The translations under genes and the position numbers were made by a program. This document shows, piece after piece, positions 46,406-58,353 of a stretch of 64,000 bases of DNA. How positions within the stretch are numbered: the first letter of the stretch is position 1; every line of letters starts with the position of its first letter. This stretch comes from Costus lasius (lineage: Eukaryota > Streptophyta > Magnoliopsida > Zingiberales > Costaceae). The stretch lies in the NCBI GenBank assembly GCA_027563935.2, contig CM050446.2, forward strand, positions 128,108,499 to 128,172,498. Direction: 5' to 3'. The notes beneath the pieces were generated by a model that had not been told where the DNA came from, did no database searches, and saw only the letters and a list, made by a program, of their open reading frames with translations.

Positions 46406-46763
46406 GTAATTATTCTCGCCACGAACAGGCTCATGCTTCTTTCCCCTCCGAACCTTTTTCTACCCTTCATGGCTTCCATGGATCCCTACCCTTTATGGCT
46501 TCCATGGATCCCTACCCTTTATGGCTTCCATGGATCCCTCTTGACTTACCTTTTACCTCGAGACACAATCGTCTGATTTCTTCTTCTCTTTTAGCTCTTC
46601 CTTAACTGCGTAATGTTTCCGAGAATCATCGATCAGATCCCTTCTTCGTGCTCCTTTGGTTATTAGTTTGTCAAATTTAGAGATTTCTTGATTTCGTCGT
46701 GGAAATTTTGGATTTTGACTTATTTTTCTGTGAAAAAATAGGATCTTGACATCTCTTTTGCAG
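46406..46763 (+). other. Probable 5' leader intron of NF-YC
   Basis: The donor GACAG-GTAATT at 46406 and acceptor TTTTGCAG ending at 46763 enclose 358 bp just before the start codon. Introns in the 5' leader are common in plant NF-YC genes. Inside are three copies of a 26-bp unit with ATGGCTTCCATGGATCCCTA (about 46469-46545). Confidence 0.6.
46469..46545. repeat. 26-bp tandem repeat, three copies
   Basis: ATGGCTTCCATGGATCCCTA plus CCCTTT is repeated three times almost without change. It lies in the leader intron of NF-YC, so it is probably not translated although it keeps an open frame. Confidence 0.9.
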
Positions 46764-46791
46764 GATTTTTTTTTTGTCTTGAACCAGCGAA

Positions 46792-47313
46792 ATGGACCAG
46801 CCGCCGGGCCACCCTGCCCCTCCCGTCATGGGCGTCGCCGCTGGAGTACCCTACCCACCCTCCGCCGCCGGTGCCGGTCCCTATCAGGCTTATCAGAATC
46901 TTTACCAGCAGCAACAGCAGCAACAGCAGCAGCTCCAGATGTTTTGGGTTGACCAATACCGCGAAATCGAGCAGACCACCGACTTCCGCAACCACAGCCT
47001 GCCGCTCGCCCGCATCAAGAAGATCATGAAGGCCGACGAGGACGTGCGCATGATCGCCGCCGAGGCGCCGGTGGTGTTCGCCCGCGCCTGTGAAATGTTC
47101 ATCCTGGAGCTCACCCACCGTTCCTGGGCTCACGCTGAGGAGAACAAGCGCCGCACACTGCAAAAGAACGACATCGCGGCGGCGATCAGCCGCACGGACG
47201 TGTTCGATTTCCTCATCGATATTGTGCCTAGGGAGGAAGGAAAGGAAGACGTCACCCACGCTCTCGTGGCGCCGCCTGCCGATCCTCCCTCCTACTACTA
47301 TGTCCCCAACTAG
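46792..47313 (+). CDS. NF-YC: NF-YC (HAP5) histone-fold transcription factor subunit, 173 aa
   Basis: This is a single-exon coding region. NF-YC pairs with NF-YB through histone folds and then with NF-YA to bind CCAAT boxes; in plants it also binds CCT proteins such as CONSTANS. Visible features: a Pro/Gly/Ala-rich N-terminus (1-35), nine consecutive Gln (39-47), the entry motif [18 protein letters not shown] (51-68), and the histone fold [20 protein letters not shown] (70-89) through [16 protein letters not shown] (133-148). A short C-terminus ends PPSYYYVPN. The ATG follows the leader-intron acceptor by 28 bp and is the only suitable start. The protein is shorter than many NF-YC proteins because its tails are short; the core is complete. 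Base composition is very GC-rich against AT-rich flanks. Confidence 0.95.
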   Translation: MDQPPGHPAPPVMGVAAGVPYPPSAAGAGPYQAYQNLYQQQQQQQQQLQMFWVDQYREIEQTTDFRNHSLPLARIKKIMKADEDVRMIAAEAPVVFARACEMFILELTHRSWAHAEENKRRTLQKNDIAAAISRTDVFDFLIDIVPREEGKEDVTHALVAPPADPPSYYYVPN

Positions 47314-50300
47314 CTGTCTTCACCGCCGCAATGTGAGTGAACCCCTGCCCTCGTTGCGGAAATCTTTAGGTTTATATTAAGATTAGGGCATGGGTATTTG
47401 CTTTGTGGTAATTATGTCAGTTGAAGTTACCTTGGAACAGAACTTACATGCAATAGCTGTAACATTATCCTTGAGTTTATAATTATTTCAAGTGTCCCTC
47501 CTGTAAACGCATGTATGCGAGGGAGAAGCATATGGCATCTAAAATGCGTCTATAAAACTTGACTATTTAATTTTGTTTCTGTTCCCTTCAGTGTAACTTC
47601 TGTAAATCCTGCTGTGCTCGCACAAATGTTGTTAAGAAAAAATTTTATCCATCAGAGGCTTTGAGAAGTCATTTTATCTCTAGGATTCTTTTGATGTATG
47701 CGCTTGAACATATTCGAACTTGCTAGCGGACTGCAAAAGGAAGTAGGGTGATTAATAAGCTAAGGGCATGGATTTGACTTCTTGTAATGAAATTGTAGAT
47801 CTTGCTTGTCATCGCATGCATATTTATGGCAGGCATATAATCCATCCTCTACTACAGAACTTGATTACTCAGACAGTTTTTTGTTCGCAGTTTTGTTGGA
47901 GTAATTTCATTTGATTGTTATGTATGGTGCGCTAACATGCTCAAGTATTGTTAAGAAACAATTAGGTTGTTTCAAGTTCGAAAGGTCATCTGATTACTTT
48001 CATCTTTCTTTGTGTATGCACTAATCTGATTTGTCCTCATGGCCGTATAAGACGAATGTTGTTGATTTTGTCAAAGAGAATGTTGATCTTGCCCTTTGGA
48101 TTATAAGTTCATGAAACTCTACCATGCTCCACACATAATCTTTAATGAATGGATCGAGTGCAAGTTTTTTCTCATTCTCAGTTTCAGGTGGATATAAACG
48201 AAATTGTTTCCATTACACCATATGCTTTGCATCTGGTTGAGGTCAATGTCCATGTTCCTTTGTGAAGAACAGAAAATAGTAGGTAATAGATACTCGGAAT
48301 GTATGAAATATGTGATGAGGATTAGCTTTTGCAGTTAAAGAGTTAGTCTTGGGATGGATGATAAATTTCCTATTTGATTGAGGAAGCCAATTCTGTTGCA
48401 AGCATCTTCATATTGGAGAATCAGTTCCATGTGAGAACTTTTGATTTTTTGCTCTGGTTATAGATCCGTGCCCCTCGTTTACCTAACCTCAGTAATTAGT
48501 TGCCAGTATTCTAATTCCAGTTTTTGGCTGATAGAGGTACTGTAGTTGAAGCTGGAAAAATGCTTTGCCTCAAAGAATGAAAATGAAGAATACATGCTTG
48601 GTTGAAACCTTCTCTGCAGTTTTTCTGTAGTTTACAGAGAATCAGAAATGTTAGCTATCGGTATATCACCAATCTTCTCAGGGAAATGACATCCTATTTT
48701 ATGTTCTTTTAAGACTTGAGGTTTTTAAGTTGCTGCAAGTGCTTTTTGACACTCATAGCCATTTGTTTTATCTTGAAAAGTAAAGGTGGCTAGATATTCA
48801 GTCTTCTGATAGAACGACAACCTGTTCAGATAGAATTAGTAATCTTTGATGTACCAACAAGTGCTTTACTTTTTGAATGCTGTTTAACTGCTACACGTCC
48901 TATTTGGCCCTCCTATATCTTTATGCCATTATGCCATATCGCAAATCTGGTGTTGGTTAGATATGAAATCTTTTGATGGAATCTGACCTATCAGTTTGCA
49001 GATAAATGGATATCTGGTGGCTTGAATTCCATCCCTTGTTTATCATGATCTCTCGGTGTTTGATCATTTGAAAGTTTTGTGTAGCACTTTTGTTTTCTGC
49101 AGAAATTTCCAAACGGAAACATAACTTGTTGATTTGGTTTGTGAATCAACAAGCACTTTCTTGGTATTTCTGAATTCTTCTTCATTGACTTAGGCTTCAC
49201 TTGGCATAACTTTTAATATTGTGTGAATTTATGTCTCCTACTTGTTGAAAAGTGTTTTTGAGAGTAGAAGTTGCCTATAAAAATACTTTCACTTTTTCAG
49301 CTTTAAGACAGATTTTTTTTTTTGATTGATCACAGAAGTCAGAAGTGTGCTTTTATATTAGAATTTTGTGGAAATAAAAAAAAACAATTTCTTTTTTTAA
49401 AACAAAAATCGCTTCTTTTGCTCTTCCAAATTTAGCCTCTGATTTCTTTCTAGGATGGCAAGCCTGCCTACATTACTATAACCTCTTTTTTTTTTGAATA
49501 ATTCTCCCAAATTTCATGAAGTAATTTCCATTTAAACATTTGCCAGAAAGCGTATACTTTGCACTTAAAGATTAAGCCTGAAAAGATTAAAAGCACTGAA
49601 TATGGATGTGATTTGGCAGCAGTTTGTGCTGGCATGATCTTCTTTTTGTTTGCTTGACACAATCAATGCAAGCTCTTATAGGGGCTGTATATAATTTTGC
49701 CGATGACTGATTTACTTCCTCACTGATTCTCCTAAGATTCCTGAAATGACTCCTGCTATTCTGGATCACTAAAAATTTCTGAAAGTTCTTGAGTTGCCCG
49801 GTGAGTTTTGTTCCTTTATTCATCGTTATCTCAGTCAGTGCCACTTGAGCTGTCTGTGGGAGAGTTATGTATTATTAATGACAATGACAAGGTTTGGAGG
49901 TCAAATCCCGCAATTTATTAAGAGATGACATATGAGATGTTAGTGCATGCCCTAGTGCCACCGACAACTAGTTCCACGCCCTAATGGAGGCAATTGGTGG
50001 CAACACTCACCATTGCGTAGCTTTAGTAGTAGTCTATGATTGTGTTTAGTCATAAATGCAAAAATTTTAAATTATCCCGCAATTTTTAGTTTTTCTTTTG
50101 TCATGAAATTCATAATTTTAGAATCACTATTTATTTTATTATTTTAAGTTAGATAGTGTCAATGCCTAATTAAGATGCCCTTATATTCATGACTGAAAAT
50201 TAGATTTATTTGGAATAAATTTTTTTTCTTGCTGATTAAAATGAATTTTTAAATTTTAAAAAATATAATAGAAGATTACTTCAAAACACAATAAATAGAT

Positions 50301-50850
50301 AAACATAGTTAAGTGTTACCGAAAAAAATAAAAAAAATAAATAATTGAAATGTCAATCCAATAAGAAAGCATAGCGTAGGTTTTAATCTTTTAATAATAA
50401 TTTTCAAAATTAATAACTCATGGAAAATGATTATGTAGTTTTATAAAGATGATTTATCTAAATATTTTATTTACCAATAATAAAAATTCATTAAAATGTA
50501 GAAAAATTAGGTTGCGTTGAGTCAAACTCAATGAAAATTTTAAAGTTTTTTTTAAAAATCATATAGATAATCGAGGATATAGGTATAGATAGTAGAATAG
50601 TTACTTGGGTTCGAATATAAATAAGACAAAAAAAGGTACTTTATAACATATGTCATTTTTACTCTACACTAATTCTACTTCCTAAAATAATACATTAAAA
50701 AAATATAATATAATGACACAAAAGAGCGGTCAACAAAATTATTTATCACTCAAAACATAGAATTTACAAGCGGAGTGCATAATAATAATATTTGGGTTCC
50801 AAAATAAAAGGTATTTTTTGGGTTTTTTTGCGAATTTAGCGATCTATTTT
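47314..50850. other. Intergenic region between NF-YC and the ArfGAP gene
   Basis: About 3.5 kb without conserved coding. The first part (to about 49850) has moderate composition and could include NF-YC 3' leader DNA; a GTGAGT donor-like word lies 20 bp after the stop. The second part is AT-rich. No inverted ends or long repeats stood out. Confidence 0.5.
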
Positions 50851-50856
50851 CGAAAC

Positions 50857-50875
50857 AGAGAGAGAGAGAGAGAGG

Positions 50876-50911
<36 letters not shown>
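50857..50911. repeat. (GA)n microsatellite at the ArfGAP gene 5' end
   Basis: An AGAG run of about 55 bp, broken once by GGGG, lies directly upstream of the inferred non-coding first exon. GA repeats are frequent in plant core promoters and 5' leaders and can bind BPC-type proteins; whether it does so here is inference. Confidence 0.9.
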
Positions 50912-51034
50912 AGAAATTGGTCGCCCATGCGTCGGTTCGTTTAAAAAGTATTTCTTCCTCCTCTTTGCTTCCGAGATCTCAGTACATTCAGATCGAAGCC
51001 CCAACATTTGATCTGGTCGCTCCCGCTATCTCTG

Positions 51035-51930
51035 GTATGACCTCCGTGCTCGTTTCCTCAGTTGCTCTTGGATCATTTAACGTAGCATCCATTTTCGTGG
51101 TCTTTTGAACATTGAAATCCTCGATTCGCTTCCTCTGGTTTTTGAGTTTCCAATACGATGTCTGTGTCTTTGAAGTCTGATTCTTGTACCTCCGATCCTT
51201 TTACTTTGGGATGAAATATTCCCCTTTAGTTATCCTTGTTTGGCTTCGAAAGAAAACCAATTATTTGTTCCTCGATTGTAGATTCGAATCAGTAACTACT
51301 GCAAATTGCGGCCGCATTTCCGTTGTCATCCATTTGTGTTTTTGATGGAGGGGTAATAGTTTTGGGCTTATGATCGTCATTCTTGTGCCTCACAGATCTT
51401 TTGTTGCTTTTTAAATATCTACGTCATGTTGTCAACTATGCTTATGATCACTTGGTCGGGCGGTTTTTCCAATTAATTCGATAAATAAAATTCTAGAGGG
51501 TCATGTTAGATTATTTGAGAACTACGTTCGATTTAGAAGTAAATAGTTTGACTGTGTATAGTAGGCTTCTCAAATCTTTCGTTAAATCCTGTTATCTTTT
51601 ATTAAGTTTAGAATACGATGTACTCTAGGAACCACTATAGTGTAGCTCATTTTGTTTGATCTGCTTTAATTTTCAAGCAATCATTTTACTTCTGCCTTAT
51701 TAGGTTTAAATGTACCCCACACATCTGTTAAAGAACTGCCAGATACATGCATGCATTTCCTTCCATGGTCGTATCTCAAACAATAATATCTTGATTTTCA
51801 CATTCATAACCACGAAAGTTCTGTTGTTGAATTATTTTTTCTTATTTCTTTAAATAATTCTTTTCTAGTGACATGACAATGTAGGTAAAGAAACTTAGAA
51901 ACCTCTGTCGATCAAGATTTTGCTGAGCAG
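51035..51930 (+). other. Probable 5' leader intron of the ArfGAP gene
   Basis: A donor TCTG-GTATGA at 51035 and acceptor GCTGAGCAG ending 51930 would place the start codon two bases into the next exon. This is inferred from splice signals only. Confidence 0.5.
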
Positions 51931-51932
51931 GG

Positions 51933-54900
51933 ATGAGCAGTCACAACTATGATCCTGAGAAATCTTCAAGTAAATACGGAGTTCTTCGCAACTATCAGTT
52001 TTATATTGAAAACTGTTGATTTTGAAATTGTTATTTTGTCATAAACACACGTCAGAGCAAACATCTTATGAAGTTATGAAATTTGTCCATACATTGATGC
52101 TGTTCTTTATAACCAGCATGTAATCATTAGTCGATATTTTGAAGGAAAATTAGCACTGCATGACCATAACGTATTTTTTACCTCTTCTCTTCCTGATGTC
52201 TTAAATAAATCTGCTTCTTTGATAGTATCTTGTATCAATTGCTTAACTAGCCACCAAATTTAAAAAAAGATATGGGATTAGAATTTTCGGCATCAAACTT
52301 TCTAAACATGAGATATTAGTCATATCATATCATCAGAACCGAAGTAAAAAAAAGACAAAAAAAAAACAAAAAAAAAGAAAAATGAATATATAAAAAGCAC
52401 TTTTTTGAAAGAAATAAAAAAAAGTAATTTAAATAAAATTACTGGGCCCTTCTTGTTTTAGCATACACCTAATTTCTTCACTTGAAGGACACTTAACCCC
52501 AGAGGTGGAGCATCTGACAAGAAAGCTAATGACAACAGTTTGTCTCCTTATTTTTATGTTTCCTTTGTTCTTTTTCTTTTCAATATGTTTTATGCATTGC
52601 ACAGAAAATATTTATTTCAAAATATTTTGAATATGATTATTTGGATGAGGTATGATTACCTTTCTTCTCAGCATTATTGACACAGTTGCTAAAGTACACA
52701 GGAAAGCTACACTCAAAAAGATAATTTAGTCACCTTGTGCGTTTTGAATTTGATGACTACTACTTGTTCTGTCTCATCGTTAGGTACTGTTTTATTTTTA
52801 TATGAACGTTATATAAGGCACATCTAAGTATACTTTCCAGTGGTCTTCATTTTGGGCCAAATATCTTTGCTCCAAAATTTCACTGTGATTTAACAAATGA
52901 TTTTTTTTGTCTCCCATGATTTATGGATATATTCCATTGAACGGTTAAGCTAAATTTTGTCTTGACTCAAAACAGGCAATATGAGGAGGTTAAAGGAGTT
53001 GTTGCTCAGAAGTGACAACCGTGTTTGTGCAGATTGTAGTGCTCATGACCCAAAGTGGGCGTAAGTTCTAACTAATAAATGTGCATATCTTTATTAATCG
53101 ATTGGCTTACACATATAAAGATAACACAGTAAAAGAATGAAGATTTTAAAGAAGATATCAGATATTCACACTTTACCATCACAATAGCATGTTTTCACAG
53201 GTCTGCTAATATTGGAGTATTTATATGTGTAAAGTGTAGTGGTGTACACAGAAGCCTTGGAGCACACATCTCAAAGGTAGTATTTAGATGTACATACAAC
53301 AGTAATAGTTGTGTCTTTGTATTTCCTGCATTCATTATTTGAAATATTCAGTTGAATACTAATAATTAATATAGGTTCAATGTTCTTTTTCGTGCATCTA
53401 AGAACTAAATCATCTTTGTATTTTGTTGGTGAAGTTCCATCCAACTGATCTAGAAACTTAAATTCTAGCCATGGAATTTTCAACTTCAGATATATCATCT
53501 AACGTTATTATCTCCCTACTGTCTAAATGATGCTCCACAATAGCTGTTCTAGTTAACTTTTTTTTTTTCCAATATGACTCCGATTTGGTTTTTTATCCTA
53601 AAAGTTTGTCTTGATTCTTCCACACTATGATATGTGATTCAGGTGCTTTCTGTGACATTAGACAAATGGTCTGATGGAGAAATTGACTCTATGATGGAGG
53701 TCGGTGGAAACTCTTACGCCAATGCTATTTATGAGGCTTTTCTTCCTCAAGGATATTCTAAACCTAATGCAGATTCCAGTAACGAAGAAAGAGCACAGTT
53801 CATTAGGTAACTGATGTTAGAACTTAGAATGACGACTTTTGACTTCTCTTCCTGAGCTTTTTACATGAATTCTCATGCAATTAATGATCTGAGTTAACAG
53901 GTCAAAGTATGTGTCGCAAGAATTTATGAAACCAAGTCTACGTATGCCTCCATCAAAAAACTCTAATTCTGGCAAGGACGGTGATACCATTCCTGGTTCA
54001 GAAAATTCTAGTAGTACAGTAAGACTTGCAGATCCTGCTAGTGAAGAAACCCGCTAAGACGTGGATACTCTCTAATTTTCTTTAACAACATGATTTGTGC
54101 TTGATCTCAGGTTGGGATGGTAGAGTTCATTGGTATACTGAATGTTAAAGTAAAAAAGGGCACTAATTTAGCAGTTAGAGATGCACGAAGTAGTGATCCC
54201 TATGTCGTTTTGACACTTGGACAGCAAGTAAGTATATGCCTCTTACCAAGAAATATCGTCTCAATCGACAATCTGTATCTTCAAAAGTGGTTTTTGGGCT
54301 GGTACTTTCCTTTTCTAGTGTTAATTGAAGATGGATTTCTGCAGAGGGCTAAGACAACTGTTGCAAAGAAAAATCTGAATCCGGAATGGAACGAGGAGCT
54401 TAAGTTATCAGTTCCTGAAAACTATGGATCCCTGAAAGTGGTATGAATGTTCATAATCTGTCTATGAACTTTCCACCATCAGTAAGTACATACATAAAAT
54501 AAAGTAGATAAAGTGGCATTAGGAAACCAAGAAATTTGCACCTTTTGCTCCTTCCATTCTTCTACCATTCTTCTGCCATTCTGATTTTGTCTAACAACAA
54601 ATTGAAATATTCATATATCTTGACAGTGACAACCAAAACATAGCATTTCCTACCTACTTCATTAAATAAGTTCAAAACTTACCTAAACTAATCAATTGTA
54701 ATGGGGTGACAATTTAAATAGCCATGTAGAACAAAATATAGCCTTTCTTACAAACTTGTCTAAATTAGTGTTTGAAGTGTGCGATTGAATGGAACAAGAA
54801 CGTAAAGTCTTCTCAACTTCTAGTTTCTTCAGAACAGAACATGATGGCTTATTCAATTTCTTTTCTCTCAACAGCAAATATTTGATAAAGATACGATCAC

Positions 54901-55156
54901 CTCGGATGATTTAATGGGTGAGGCAGAGGTGGACCTCCAACCAATGATCACTGCCGCTAACGCATTCGGCGATCCCGACTTGCTATCTGATATGCAAATT
55001 GGGAAGTGGCTGCAGTCCAATGATAATGCTCTCGTCAAAGACAGCACCATCAACATTGTCGATGGAAAGGTCAAACAAGAAGTGGTGCTTAAACTGCAAA
55101 ATGTCGAATCCGGGGAGCTTGACCTAGAGCTCGAATGGTTTTCGTTGGCCCAGTAA
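51933..55156 (+). CDS. ArfGAP with C2 domain, AGD11/12/13 type, 324 aa
   Basis: Eight exons join in frame: 51933-51969, 52976-53060, 53201-53276, 53643-53806, 53901-54018, 54111-54227, 54345-54440, 54875-55156 (TAA). The N-terminal ArfGAP domain (about 13-125) has the zinc finger CADC-x16-CVKC and the arginine finger in GVHRSLG; it speeds GTP hydrolysis by ARF GTPases in vesicle traffic. A Ser/Asn-rich linker follows (about 130-160). The C2 domain (about 165-260) has the calcium-binding aspartates in [13 protein letters not shown] and [14 protein letters not shown], so calcium-dependent lipid binding is likely. The length is close to Arabidopsis AGD12. Reading through the donor at 54019 would end the protein 13 codons later without the C2 domain; the GTAAGA donor and conservation support splicing. 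No residue needed for function is missing. Confidence 0.93.
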
Positions 55157-56199
55157 ATTATCAAAATTGTCAAGATATAGAAATGTATCAAATCTTATTT
55201 GGCTTGCTTTTCATAATTTGTTGATTCACAATGAAGTATATGTATAAGTGGGAATCAAGTCTTCGGCTCTGATAAACTTTGAGTCTGTCCGCTTATATCT
55301 TCGAAATAATTTTCAGCATTCTGGATTTGTATAATTCTGATACATTAAGTATGTAGAGCCAGTAAATTATTTCAATAAAGTACTTTTCATAATCGATGTT
55401 GGCTTCATTTAAATGCTTGCTCCGACTTCAGCGGGGTTGAATATCAGCATTTGAATGAGCTTATTGAAAGACGCCACAATTGAATATCTTTATTTTTATC
55501 TATTGTGGGACATTATGATATAAACAGTATTAGATTCGAAACTCTACAATAGATAAGGATAAAGATGTATTTTTGAAAAATAAGAGGACTTAATAGCATT
55601 TTTTTTAAAAAAATAAATTAATTAGTTAAAGCTGTTAATTGATTATATATCTATTATTTTTTTTATAAATAAAAGCAAAACTTGACCTCAAGATTTTATC
55701 ATCAATAAAACTTTTACAAGTTAAATTAACTAACACCTTCTCATAGTAAAATGAAGCTTTTCTGAAATTAGTGGAAAATGCATAGAGATATTTGACTGAA
55801 CAAGCCATAGGATTAGGTAGGAAACCACAAACTCAATCTGATTTAGATTAAAAAAAAGTAGGTTAAGTTTCAATACTAAAATACCCAAAACCTAAAATTA
55901 CATGAACATGATTTATTAAATAATAAAATAATTTAAATGAATGTATGTAACGACAGACATACGATAAAACTATTTAAAAATAATCTTACATGATCTAAGA
56001 TGTTTAAAATTAACTAAGGATTATAAGATATGAATTAATCATATATTATTTTTCCTTTTTTTGTTAAATAGAATATTATATGAAATGGTGGTGGCATTTT
56101 AAAACTATAATGGGCTAAAAAAAACACTATAATGGGCTAAAATACAAACACTATAATGGGCTTAAGCTGATTGTCCAATAATACAATCTCTCTCTCCGG
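55157..56199. other. Intergenic region before the MYB-CC gene
   Basis: AT-rich and non-coding, with the ArfGAP 3' flank at its left. A triple repeat lies at 56105-56164. Confidence 0.5.
56105..56164. repeat. Three-copy ACTATAATGGGCT repeat upstream of the MYB-CC gene
   Basis: ACTATAATGGGCTAAAA recurs at about 20-bp spacing three times (left copy AACTATAATGGGC). GGGCT/GGGCC-type words are frequent in plant promoters and can bind TCP factors. The position, just before the inferred transcribed region, allows a regulatory role but does not show one. Confidence 0.6.
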
Positions 56200-56650
56200 T
56201 TGACTCCCTTTTATCTCCTCTCGTGTGAACGCCAGCAGGCCGAAGATTCGAGCTCACATGCTGCCAAATCCCCGGCTCTCTCTAATCGTAAGAGAACCAC
56301 CCGTCGCCTGCCACGTACCTATTGGACGGCTGTCGGTTGCAATGGATGTTGCACCGCATCCGTCCTCCTGGAACATCCTCTGTTGCTACAAAAGAGGGGA
56401 GACTGGCTGCTGATCTATTATTCTATGCCACTCTACCAAATACCATTTGGTAAAGTCTGCAGGCGAAGAAGAGAGGCGGAGTTCTTGCAGACTTTGCAGA
56501 GAAGCTTTCGATTTTACGCGGAAAGATTCGATTGTTTCTTTTTTTTTGTTTAGCTTTTGCTGGTACACTTTGTTCCGAACCAGCTGACGGACTTGGATTT
56601 CGTGTCTTAGATCCCGGCTGATTCGGGATTCCGATGGTTCTGGCGAAAAG
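56200..56650 (+). other. Probable 5' leader exon of the MYB-CC gene
   Basis: A GC-richer block ends with the donor GAAAAG-GTGGGC at 56651. Joined to the acceptor at 58308 it gives a non-coding leader. It contains an ATG at 56634 that would open a short upstream frame ending near 58372, overlapping the main start. The transcription start is not determined. Confidence 0.4.
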
Positions 56651-58353
56651 GTGGGCATTGTACCTCACTCCATTTATTTTTGGGTGAATTTCATGACTCG
56701 GCATGCTAATTAGGCTTGTCTTGTCTGTAATTTCTGTTTAATTTTTCCTGTTTTGACGTTCGTGTATTGTCTTGTTTAGGGCGGATGAGATTTGTGCTCC
56801 ATTTCTAGGGTTTCTGCTTTTGGTTAGTTGGGATTGATTTATTGCTATGCACTTAATGAATATCTTGAGTTCGTTTGAAGAAGCTGATCCCGGGGTTTTC
56901 TGGATCTAGATATTTTAGTCTGACGATCAATCCGAATTTGCGAGCTTATTTATGTACGATTGAAGCTCTTTAAACTCCTCTTTTGAGGATTAGTAATTTA
57001 GTTGAGTGTCTGCTCAGATCAGTCAAGAGGGAGGGTTTGTTTTAGCTAAGCATCCTTTTTTTCCGTCACATCAAGGTTGGACGGGATATTGTAGTATTTA
57101 GTAGCTCTGCTGCCGCTAAAAATGGATTCTCTTGTATCTCCCAGTATGGGTCTTCTGCAAGGGTTCATGTCCACCATGCTTTTTCTTGTGCAATGGGAGA
57201 TGCAATAAGGATGCTTTTGGGTGACGTTGATTCTCGTGGGTTTACTTTGTTGAGCGTGTTAGTCGAGGTAAAATGGACTGGTGTATCTTAACTTTCAGCC
57301 AAATTGTATTATGTTATCCCCTTAAATTTATTTAATGAACGATGTTGACGTCTTTGACCATGTTTGAATGAAAAATTTTAGGAGATACTGCTTGATGATT
57401 TGGCATTCTTTTGAAGAATTTCCTGAACAAATGGTAATGCCACTAGGCTATATAGTCATTTGAAAAGACAGATGGTACTTTAATGCCATTGGCCTCTAGT
57501 TGCACCACTGTTACGTTCTGTAAATTTTTCTACTGCTGAAAAAAATTGAGATATTTAAAAATATCAATATTACATGATGGCATAGACTGTCACTGTTCAA
57601 CTATAAGAAATGAATTGGCAACTTCTTACTGGACGTCTTCAACTCTAGCAATTAGATACTTCTTTTGCTGTAAGAGTTAAGATGACATCCATCATGGAAT
57701 GACATGTTTCTTCCTTTTATCTCTAGAGAACTCCTACATCCAGTTACCATTAGTGGTGCATGATGATTGGAACTTAGGGATTCACTTGCCTATCAGAAGT
57801 TGATAATGTTGATATCAGAGTCTTGATTGTATGGTTGCACGAGTAATTAAAAAGATTATAAAATCTTATGTTCATAAGTGATTCCAAGACCTTCTCTGAA
57901 AATAAAATGAGGAAAACCTATATGACATTAAATAAACATGTTCAAAAGAGAACTTTAGATGCCTCAGTTATATGAGCTGAGTGAACTCAGTGCCAGTGGT
58001 TTGAAGACAGATTGGATCTATTCTTAGTTTTAAAATTGACATTACCTTAAATAATACTCGTTGTGGAAAAGATCCATATATATGCCCTCAAATAGAATAG
58101 TTATTATGGCTTGTTTGTTGTAGTTGGTATGGGTAATTCTATAAATTCATTGTATATTGAATTTGTTATGTAGATGTGATATAATCATGATCCTTATTCT
58201 TGAATTTCCACAAAATGAACTCCTTGTGTGTTATGCTTCCTTTGTTATTGTTTTTACGGAAGGTGACAAATGTAATAACCAAAACCAATCCGTAGCCTCT
58301 GCTTGCAGTAATTCAATTTCTTGGAACCGGAAGTTAAATCAAGTAACAATATT

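Noticed and set aside
46720..47259. 179-codon minus-strand frame
   Set aside because: It is antisense to NF-YC; the histone-fold protein on the plus strand explains the open frame.
50600..50640. GGTTCGAAT word resembling a tRNA T-arm
   Set aside because: No acceptor stem, D-arm or anticodon arm can be built around it.
54019..54057. Read-through form of the ArfGAP protein ending before the C2 domain
   Set aside because: A strong GTAAGA donor at 54019 and a matching acceptor at 54110 restore the conserved C2 domain; read-through could only be a minor isoform.
58321..58353. Upstream extension of the MYB-CC protein from a TTG codon
   Set aside because: It would need a non-ATG start and the family begins close to the ATG at 58354; an in-frame TAA lies at 58309.
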